From Gammaproteobacteria bacterium (lineage in GTDB: Bacteria > Pseudomonadota > Gammaproteobacteria > Acidiferrobacterales > Acidiferrobacteraceae), in contig JAPTWT010000126.1 in the NCBI GenBank assembly GCA_028064935.1, positions 1 to 5,332 of the forward strand: a DNA stretch of 5,332 nucleotides, in the 5' to 3' direction. Every line of letters begins with the position of its first letter. Position 1 is the stretch's first letter. Below, one piece after another: positions 1-5,332 of this stretch. Made by a program: the position numbers and the translations under genes. The notes below the pieces were generated by a model. It had not been told where the DNA came from and ran no database searches. It was given only the letters and a program-made list of their open reading frames with translations.

Positions 1-795
1 TGAATACATGGGGGATTCCTCCCGGGATCTTGTTTTGTTCCTTATCTTGATAGGGGTAGACCGCAGGCGGCCTCAAAAGTGCAATGGGAGGAGTGATCTT
101 CCTCAGCCCTCTGTATTATGCGCTTTTATCTGGGGATCGATGCGGGCGGCCCTCGTTTGGCAAGGTGGCGGTGCCGCGCGCACGTGGCATATCCGCTGCG
201 CGCCGGATCCCCGTCGGCGCGATCAAGCGCGCGCTGGCTCTCGATGTGCGCTGCGGAATGTCCGTTTCGCCCTAGCCCATGCGACCCGCGGCCTTCGTGC
301 CGGTCGTGGTCCCGCTCTGGGAGTTGCCATAGTTATTTGGGGGATTGCGAGGCCCGTTGCTTCGCACTTGAGCGAACGCTTGGCGTTGATCGGCGCCTGC
401 ATCCGACCACAGACGCCCCGTCCCGCCGCCCTCGCAAGCCATGCCAGGCCGCTTTCTGAGAGGCTGTACCTGTTACAATCCCGTCGCGGGGAACTCGCGG
501 CGTGGGTGCGCGCGGCGATGTGTGAGACCCGATGGCGTGGCGCCACGAAACGGGAATTCGAGACGATGTCCCGGGGCCGGAAGGAATTGGCCGCCCCGGG
601 CATTGGTGTCGAGGGGTTGCATCGCGGTCGCATCTCGCGCGGGCGCGAAGTGCCGCCTGGGTCGAGATCTATTGGGCGCGAAAGAGGGTCTCGTGCCCTA
701 AGACTCCGGTCTCGTCAGCATAAGGCCTAAAGACCGGGCGGCCTTCAGGCGCATAGGGTATGTCTCGGTATAACGGAGTACCAAGGTTCGCAATC
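1..795. other. GC-rich stretch with no supportable gene
   Basis: Several long open frames overlap here on both strands (for example 8-730 plus and 223-633 minus). Their translations are rich in Arg, Ala, Gly, Pro and Ser, show no domain pattern and look like the chance open frames expected in GC-rich DNA. None has a convincing ribosome site. One short peptide at 118, MRFYLGIDAGG, resembles the N-terminal phosphate-binding strand of BadF/ROK-type sugar kinase-like ATPases, but the resemblance stops after about a dozen residues. The last 75 bases hold the leader of the regulator that follows, including the inverted repeat AAGGCC (722-727)/GGCCTT (740-745). I read the stretch as intergenic DNA or an old, heavily decayed gene. 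Confidence 0.5.
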
Positions 796-1518
796 ATGAG
801 CAAAACAACGCGTCTTTTTAAGCTCATGGACGCTTTGCGCGGCCGGAGACGCGCCGTCGCGGCGGCGCAGCTGGCCGAGGAGCTCTCCGTATCCCTGCGC
901 ACGGTCTATCGCGATGTGCAGACACTGGTCGGGCTCGGCGCACCCATAGATGGCGAGGCGGGGGTCGGTTATCGGCTGCGTGCCGGGTTCTTCCTGCCGC
1001 CACTCATGTTCAACGCCGAGGAACTGGAGGCGCTTGTTCTCGGCACTCGCTGGGTGAAAGGGCAAGGCGACCCGACGCTTGCGCGGGCTGTCGATTCGGC
1101 GTTGGCGAAGATCGCCACCGCATCGCCCAAAGACCTGCGCGAAGAGATCGCCGAGATCGGCCTGTGGGCGCCAAGATTCGGGAAAGCAACGGAACAGGTG
1201 ACTAGCCTGGGCGCTCTCAGGGAGGCCATCCGTCATGAGCGCAAGCTCAAGATCCGTTACGTTAATCTCGCCGGAGTCGAAACGGAGCGTGTGATCTGGC
1301 CGGTGGCGCTCGCATTCTTCGAGGGTGTGCAGCTGGTGGCCGCCTGGTGCGAGTTGAGAGGAGACTTCCGGCACTTCCGCGCTGACCGGATCGCGCGTCT
1401 TGAGACCACCGGCGCCACGTATCCTCGGCCACGGAGGGAGCTCGCAAGGCTTTGGGAACAACAGCGTGAAGCACGCAATCCCGCCGGTAGGGCGGACGAC
1501 ACTGCTGACAGAAACTGA
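796..1518 (+). CDS. YafY-type transcriptional regulator (DeoR-like HTH + WYL domain)
   Basis: This is a predicted cytoplasmic DNA-binding regulator of 240 residues, close to the usual 230 or so for YafY-like proteins. Residues 3-62 form the winged helix-turn-helix: the opening SKTTRLFKLMDALR, the helices AAAQLAEELSVSLRTVYRDV (about 22-41) and the wing GEAGVGYRLR (53-62). Residues 139-205 form the WYL ligand-sensing domain, with the core VIWPVALAFFEGVQLVAAWC and then the family's typical RGDFRHFRADRI. In this family the WYL domain senses a ligand and changes DNA binding, but the ligand here is unknown. I chose the ATG at 796 because family members begin with MS-T-RLF; an in-frame ATG at 760 would add 12 unrelated residues. 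The two GST genes directly downstream on the same strand are possible targets. The C-terminal tail after residue 222 is charged and non-conserved. Confidence 0.9.
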   Translation: MSKTTRLFKLMDALRGRRRAVAAAQLAEELSVSLRTVYRDVQTLVGLGAPIDGEAGVGYRLRAGFFLPPLMFNAEELEALVLGTRWVKGQGDPTLARAVDSALAKIATASPKDLREEIAEIGLWAPRFGKATEQVTSLGALREAIRHERKLKIRYVNLAGVETERVIWPVALAFFEGVQLVAAWCELRGDFRHFRADRIARLETTGATYPRPRRELARLWEQQREARNPAGRADDTADRN

Positions 1519-1562
1519 CGCGACCGGGGCTTAGCATGTTTCTACGGGTTCCCACTATTGCG

Positions 1563-1568
1563 AGGAGG
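1563..1568 (+). promoter_or_regulatory. Shine-Dalgarno AGGAGG of the first GST gene
   Basis: A perfect AGGAGG lies 7 bases before the ATG at 1576. It selects this ATG over the in-frame TTG at 1558, which lies upstream of the motif. The conserved thioredoxin-fold start MRLYHHPYS also begins at 1576. The intact site suggests that the downstream reading frame was lost recently. Confidence 0.8.
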
Positions 1569-1575
1569 CAGCGTG

Positions 1576-2225
1576 ATGCGCCTGTACCACCATCCATACT
1601 CCGACAACGCCCGCCGAGCGGTCATGACGGTGCGGCATCTCAACGCATCGATTGATCTGGCCCTCGTCGATTGGCAAAAAGGGGAGCAGCATCGGCCGCG
1701 TTTTGTGAAATGGAATCCCAACGGCCGCGCGCCCGCGCGCGAAGACAACGGATTCGTCCTGCGGGAATCCCATGCCATCAGGCAGTATCTGGCGGACAAG
1801 CCGCCGAGGCAGACCATTCATCTGGCGAAGACGCGCGTGCGGGCCGACGTCAACCACTGGCTCTCCTGGTGCGGCCCACATCTCACGCTGGCCGTTGGGA
1901 GTCTGCATAGGGAGTATGCCATAAAGGGCGCGACCGGACGGAGGCCCCAGACCGTGCTGCAGTCCAGCGCGACGAAGACATGGTCCGCGAGTTCGGCAAG
2001 GTCCTCGATACACACCTCACCGGTCGAGGACGGGTTTGTGACAGCGCAGCCGCGCTCACGGATCTCGCCATTGTCACCCCCTTTACGGGTTTGCGGACCG
2101 CTGACGCGCCCAAGAGGCTCCTCATTGGCTCGTTCGCCCACATGCGCCGTTGGCGGCCCGGAGTGCAGGCCCTCGATGCCCGAAAGGGAACGGGTGTTGC
2201 CGTGGCGCATGCGGGCAGCTCATGA
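1576..2225 (+). pseudogene. Glutathione S-transferase, frameshifted
   Basis: This encodes a GST-family enzyme (glutathione conjugation or glutathione-dependent reduction in the cytoplasm) broken by one frameshift. The thioredoxin-like N-terminal domain is in frame with 1576: MRLYHHPYSDNARRA, the cis-proline segment NPNGRAP (residues 47-53, Pro53) and the glutathione-binding pair Glu64-Ser65 in RESHAIRQYLADK. The start of the helical domain (NHWLSWCGPHLTLAVG, then AIKGATGR) is also in this frame. From about 1941 the family match continues in another frame: EAPDRAAVQRDEDMVREFG, LDTHLTGR, ALTDLAIVTPF and FAHMRRWRPGVQALDARK, ending at the TGA at 2223-2225. The switch lies within about 1935-1943 and corresponds to one missing base. 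Read straight through, the first frame runs on to 2259 with a nonsense C-terminus. Apart from the indel the gene is about full length (roughly 216 codons), so this is recent decay or a sequencing error. Confidence 0.85.
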
Positions 2226-2315
2226 ACACGGCGCAGGCATGCACGCCCATCGCGCATAACGCGCACGTTCGGGTCCATGTAGCGCACGGCTTACCCAATC
2301 ACCCGTCACTTATAT

Positions 2316-2321
2316 AAGGAG
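2316..2321 (+). promoter_or_regulatory. Shine-Dalgarno AAGGAG for a GTG start
   Basis: AAGGAG sits 7 bases before the GTG at 2329 and supports that non-ATG start. It follows an AT-rich TATATAAGGA stretch in otherwise GC-rich DNA, which might also carry a promoter element, although no good -35 box is evident. Confidence 0.75.
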
Positions 2322-2328
2322 ATTCACT

Positions 2329-2952
2329 GTGAACCCCAATACGTTGACCTTCTATACAAACCCCCAATCGCGCGGACGAATCGTACGCTGGATGCTCGAA
2401 GAGGTGGGTGTCCCTTATGAAGCGGTGGTGCTCGACTTTGCGACGACGTTGAAGGGTGCGGACTACCACGCCATCAACCCCATGGGCAAAGTTCCAGCTA
2501 TCCGCCATGGCGACACCGTCGTCACCGAGGTGGCGGCGATCTGCGCCTATCTGGCCGATGCCTTTCCGGCGGCGGGACTCGCGCCGCCGCCCCTCAGTCG
2601 TGAGCGCGGGCCGTACTATCGCTGGCTTTTCTTTGTTGCGGGCCCTCTCGAAGCCGCGACGAGTAATAAGGCGCTTGGTTTCATCGTGCCGCCGGAGCGC
2701 GAGCGCATGATCGGCTACGGCCGTTACGAAGATGTCATGGATGCCCTTGAGGCGGTGACGCAGGGGGCGCGACCGTATTTGCTGGGTGACCAGTTTACCG
2801 CGGCCGATGTGTACGTCGGTTCCCATCTGGCGTACGGCATGCAGTTTGGCACCATCGAAGCGTGTCCGGCGTTCGAGTGTTATTGTGCGACACTCGCCGC
2901 TCGACCGGCGAGACAGCGTGCTATCCGGATTGATGACGCGTTGGCGCAGTAG
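2329..2952 (+). CDS. Glutathione S-transferase family protein
   Basis: This is an intact 207-residue GST, the normal length for bacterial members, predicted to be a cytoplasmic dimer acting on electrophiles or peroxides with glutathione. The N-terminal thioredoxin-like domain has TFYTNPQSRGRIVRWMLEE, where Ser14 is the likely thiolate-stabilising residue. It also has the cis-Pro loop INPMGKVPAI (residues 49-58, Pro56) and a glutathione-contact region around Glu67 (TEVAAICAYLAD), where Val68 replaces the usual Ser. The all-helical C-terminal domain carries the N-capping-box segment FTAADVYVG (Thr157, Asp160). It starts with GTG, which is well supported by AAGGAG 7 bases upstream. It lies 103 bases after the broken GST but is not a close copy of it: the N-terminal motifs differ (NPQSRGR against HPYSDNARR), so they are distinct subfamilies rather than a recent duplication. 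The substrate cannot be inferred. Confidence 0.92.
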   Translation: MNPNTLTFYTNPQSRGRIVRWMLEEVGVPYEAVVLDFATTLKGADYHAINPMGKVPAIRHGDTVVTEVAAICAYLADAFPAAGLAPPPLSRERGPYYRWLFFVAGPLEAATSNKALGFIVPPERERMIGYGRYEDVMDALEAVTQGARPYLLGDQFTAADVYVGSHLAYGMQFGTIEACPAFECYCATLAARPARQRAIRIDDALAQ

Positions 2953-3050
2953 GGGAGACGTGGGCACTTGGGATTGGCCTCGATGTGGGGCGTATGCCGC
3001 GCCGGTGTGTTGTGGATCTACACATTATTGCCAGCAGACGCGGTATTAAC

Positions 3051-3074
3051 TGGTATCATGAATCATGCGTACCA
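3051..3074 (+). promoter_or_regulatory. Possible vapB operator (imperfect inverted repeat over the start codon)
   Basis: TGGTA (3051-3055) and TACCA (3070-3074) form a 5-bp inverted repeat spanning the vapB start at 3065. A direct repeat of GGTAT (3042-3046 and 3052-3056) and a repeat of ATCATG (3055-3060 and 3063-3068 by eye) lie in the same stretch. VapB/VapBC complexes usually repress their own promoter by binding palindromes just upstream of vapB, so the position fits. The half-sites are short and could be chance. Confidence 0.25.
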
Positions 3075-3310
3075 CTGTCGACATTGATGATCCGATCCTT
3101 AAGAAGTTAAAGCGCCCGCAGCGGCGTGAGGGCAAGTCTCTGGGACGGTTGGTATCAGATCTGCTGGCCCTTGCGCTCGCGACCACCCGGGAGCGCGGTT
3201 CACAACCGGCGGCGCCGGTTTTCACATGGATCGCGCGACCGATGCGTGGACGTGTCGATCTGGCCGATAAGCACGCGCTCATCGATACCAGGGACGACCT
3301 GAGGCGATGA
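3065..3310 (+). CDS. vapB: VapB-type antitoxin (ribbon-helix-helix)
   Basis: This is an 81-residue antitoxin of a type II VapBC module. The N-terminal MRTTVDIDDPILKKLKR gives the DNA-binding beta strand and first helix, and REGKSLGRLVSDLLALAL (about 21-38) gives the second helix of the ribbon-helix-helix dimer. The C-terminal part holds FTWIARPMRGRVDLADKHAL (53-72), the segment that in this subfamily wraps and blocks the PIN toxin. The protein would both neutralise VapC and autorepress the operon. Its stop overlaps the toxin start as ATGA (3307-3310), the usual translational coupling. The frame is intact while the toxin frame is broken. I used the ATG at 3065, where the family match MRTTVDI begins; there is no strong Shine-Dalgarno, so leaderless translation is possible. 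Confidence 0.88.
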   Translation: MRTTVDIDDPILKKLKRPQRREGKSLGRLVSDLLALALATTRERGSQPAAPVFTWIARPMRGRVDLADKHALIDTRDDLRR

Positions 3311-3741
3311 GCTTCAGCGTCGACATCACGATATTGCTATACGTCTCCGTACGATAGCATCCTATTGTATGAGAAAGCTGCGGCGTTCCTAGAGAAAAGC
3401 GCCAATGGGCGCGAGTTGCTCTGTTTTGCGTAGCTCACATTATGAGCTGTCTGCGCATGGCGACCCGCCCAAACATTTTCGAACGGCCACTCATGCACGA
3501 CGGAGCAATGTGCAACGTCGAGGTACTACATAGTCTCCCGCATTGCCGCGTGATCGGCGAGGAGGAGGATCGGTTCTGGGAGATCTACCGCAAGATGATC
3601 GTCGATGTGCCGACGCGCGGAAATCTGGTTCTCGATGCGTACCTTGCATCGATACTTGCAGGCAACGGTGTCACGACGTATACCCGCGATCGCGATTTCC
3701 CCGAGTTCTCGGTCCTTAAAGTACGCGATCCACGGGCCTAA
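3307..3741 (+). pseudogene. vapC: VapC-type PIN-domain toxin, inactivated by indels and a stop
   Basis: This is a former VapC ribonuclease toxin; the span equals 144 codons, the normal length. The first frame gives MSFSVDITILLYVS, with the catalytic Asp6 kept but the usual DxN changed to DIT, and then reaches a TAG at 3355. The match resumes one frame over, with an extra base around 3346-3352, as SILLYEKAAAFLEKSANGR and ELLCFA. A TAG at 3431 then stands where family members have Trp. One missing base around 3440 returns to the original frame as MSCLRMATRPNIFERPL. The rest is intact to the TAA at 3739, including EEEDRFWEIYRK, GNLVLDAYLA (metal-binding Asp) and YTRDRDFPEF (acidic pair). Three lesions make sequencing error unlikely. 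A 99-residue C-terminal piece could in principle start at the ATG at 3442, but it lacks the N-terminal catalytic Asp. Confidence 0.9.
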
Positions 3742-4417
3742 AAGAATGCATCTGCATGGTGGCGTCTTACGGCCGGGACCATGCAGACGGCAGTGACATT
3801 CGATGCAACCATTGCGGAGAGGAGATTGACCTCGTTCGAGTCGTACCGGTATGGTGCGGGTAAAATTGCGCGGGAACGCTCACGTTCGGCACAAAGCGGA
3901 CCTCGGGTTGTCGGTTACACGGACAATGCGACGCGCGCGATCAGTCCTCGAAGCGACGGACACTACGGTAAGCCGCATGCCGCTGCTCGAATGTTTCGAA
4001 GGCGAGATACTAGAGGCCAGGGTATGGGTGCCTGTGATCCTAAGGACTGTACTGATTGCTTATGCCGGTTTCTTTACATCCGGGTGTAGTGAGAAGCGCT
4101 TGGCAGGGATAGTCACGACCTTCGCTGCGTGCCATGGAGAGCGGAGCGGGGGCGCGTAGTCCGCGGGACCAGCCATGCGGCCAGATGGATAATGCGTCGT
4201 GTGCCTGGACGATTCCCGTGAATCCCGCGGGGCTCAAGCGCAGTGGCCTGGAGACCCGGAACATCGTGTTCCAGGACCTCCGCCACCCATATGCGGTCTT
4301 GCGGTCACCGCAATCTTACGCTGGTAGTTGAGGTCTTCTTAGGACTCCTGCACAAAAAGCCCATTAAATCGCTCGTTGCTACAGCGTTTGTCTTACCAAA
4401 TAGGTCTCAAACACTAT
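3742..4417. other. Gene-poor stretch with weak coding relics
   Basis: I could support no intact gene here on either strand. Open frames of about 65-100 codons exist at 3781, 3851 and 4134 (plus) and 4040-4264 (minus), but none has a recognisable domain or a good ribosome site. One segment near 4200-4290 reads WTIPVN, LKRSGLE and FQDLRHPYA, which recalls parts of a tyrosine recombinase (see findings). The base composition is intermediate between the GC-rich left side and the more AT-rich right edge, so a junction between segments of different origin may lie here. An imperfect hairpin (GTTTG 4386-4390/CAAAC 4408-4412) lies just past the stop of the minus-strand gene. It lacks an adjacent T tract, so I do not call it a terminator. 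Confidence 0.45.
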
Positions 4418-5332
4418 TCAATTCACGGCCCTACCAGCTCCCTCTTTCGATTCCGGGACCTCTTGTCTGAGACGGATCACAGGCGGTGCATTGAAGATTT
4501 CCAGGACATCATTGAAGCGCTGCTCCATGTCTTCGCTCATGCGGCGCAGGATGCGGTAATATGGTGATTGCGTTTCAAGGAGTTCACGATCCGAAAGCTT
4601 TTTGTTCGGAGACATGCCTGTGCTTTCCTTCTTTGTGATACCAGAATCGTTTGTCACGAGATGGCCTACAACATCCTTGCTCTTTGGCAGCGCCTTAAAA
4701 ATTCCGCTGATGCCATCCAAACACAGCGTTCCAAACATATCTCTAAGTGTCAGTCGCGAGAGCCCTCTGAGCGCCTGGTGCTGCAGGCCCGGATTCTCTT
4801 TTAGGCTTATTATGGCAGCTCGATGGCTCGTAGTTGGATCGTCCTCAACACTCGTCAGGCTCTGCTCCCCGCGGGACAGATTATAGGTGGCCCGGATCAT
4901 GCTGATATAGGAGATCAGCGAGGAAACTTCTGCCTTGCCGGCTGTGTTATAGGGGAAGTAGGCGTTTTTCCCAAATTTTCCTCTACCAAAGGCGCCAGTA
5001 GCGGGTCTTCCGGTATCTGATCCAGGACCTTGAAGAAGGCATGGAAGCCAAGCGGCATTCCCTTGATGGCATTAGTCCAGAGGTCGTCTACCTCAGTGTC
5101 TGTCCAGGCGCGGTCCTTGGGGCCCGCTGATACGCGAGGTTCTATCGACTTGAAGGCGTAGGCAATCCTTGCCGCGGAACTATGCAGGGCTATCAGGAGT
5201 TGTGAGGAATTCCGGAGATACTCTTCTAGTCTATTGAGGCGGGATACATCGGCATTGTGTTTATGCGAGTGGGTCTGCATGTCCGCCAATTGATCCATGT
5301 GTTCTGCGTAAATCAGCAAAACCCAGGTGACC
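4418..5332 (-). pseudogene. Unrecognised protein gene with an internal -1 frame change, N-terminus off the window
   Basis: Two consecutive minus-strand open frames appear to be one gene. The upstream frame is open from the window edge (VTWVLLIYAEHMDQLADMQ) to a TGA at 4915-4917. The downstream frame runs to the TGA at 4418-4420. At the run GGGAAAAA (minus strand, plus 4965-4972) a -1 shift joins them as EENLGK + NAYFPYNTAGKAEVSSLISY + ISMIRATYNLSRGEQS. This continuation reads like a real protein, whereas the unshifted tail (TPTSPITQPARQKFPR) does not. The joined product has at least 304 residues. The edge segment WVLLIY may be the end of a membrane helix. The rest is mixed helical and charged, with DLWTNAIKGMPLGFHAFFK, DQIPEDPLLAPLVEE and MSEDMEQRFNDVLEIF as the most ordered stretches. 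I recognise no family, and no start is visible. It is called a pseudogene because of the frame change, but a one-base sequencing error or programmed frameshifting would make it functional. Confidence 0.6.

Noticed and set aside
687..715. Direct repeat GGTCTCGT at 687-694 and 708-715
   Set aside because: Only two 8-base copies with no third unit or related structure; compatible with chance.
8..730. 240-codon plus-strand open frame at the left edge
   Set aside because: The translation is dominated by Arg, Ala and Gly with no domain pattern, and overlapping frames of similar quality exist on both strands, as expected by chance in GC-rich DNA.
745..1461. 238-codon minus-strand open frame opposite the regulator
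   Set aside because: It lies entirely against the clearly recognisable HTH/WYL gene and has no family resemblance; it is an antisense shadow.
2299..2967. 222-codon minus-strand open frame opposite the intact GST
   Set aside because: The plus strand encodes an unmistakable GST with a Shine-Dalgarno; the minus frame is a GC-driven shadow.
3028..3059. Promoter TTGCCA / TATCAT upstream of vapB
   Set aside because: The spacer would be 20 bases, too long for a good sigma-70 promoter, and the elements are weak.
3834..3842. GTTCGAGTC resembling a tRNA T-loop
   Set aside because: The flanking bases do not pair into a T stem, and no acceptor or anticodon arm fits upstream.
4352..4412. Terminator for the minus-strand gene (hairpin 4386-4412 and a T run at 4354-4358)
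   Set aside because: The hairpin has a large internal loop, and the T run lies about 30 bases further on with no good stem directly before it.

Overview
This looks like a piece of accessory or decaying DNA from a GC-rich proteobacterium. A gamma- or betaproteobacterium seems most likely, judged from the style of the regulator, the glutathione S-transferases (GSTs) and the VapBC pair. The window contains no rRNA, tRNA or core housekeeping gene, so the taxonomic guess is weak. Two genes appear intact (a YafY-type WYL regulator and one GST), as does a small VapB-type antitoxin gene. Three genes are broken: another GST, the VapC toxin and a large unrecognised gene at the right edge.

Layout: 1-795 is GC-rich and holds no gene I can support; an 11-residue ATPase-like peptide at 118 may be a relic. 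A HTH/WYL transcriptional regulator lies at 796-1518. It is followed on the same strand by a GST with a single frameshift (1576-2225) and then an intact GST (2329-2952). Each GST has a good Shine-Dalgarno sequence. The three read like a small detoxification or redox locus with a possible local regulator, although co-regulation is only inferred from position.

At 3065-3741 sits a VapBC type II toxin-antitoxin locus with the usual stop/start overlap between the two genes. The ribbon-helix-helix antitoxin is intact. The PIN-domain toxin carries an extra base near its N-terminus, a nonsense codon, and then a missing base that restores the original frame. The antitoxin has therefore probably outlived its toxin.

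From 3742 to 4417 there is no supported gene, only weak coding relics, including a possible scrap of tyrosine recombinase. From 4418 to the right edge the base composition becomes less GC-rich and a long minus-strand gene begins. Its two halves lie in frames that a -1 shift joins exactly at a GGGAAAA heptamer (plus-strand 4966-4972). This is either a one-base deletion or sequencing error in the A run, or a programmed frameshift. The protein family was not recognised and its N-terminus lies outside the window.

I found no convincing new multi-gene system. The points most worth following are the frameshift in the right-edge gene and the orphaned antitoxin.
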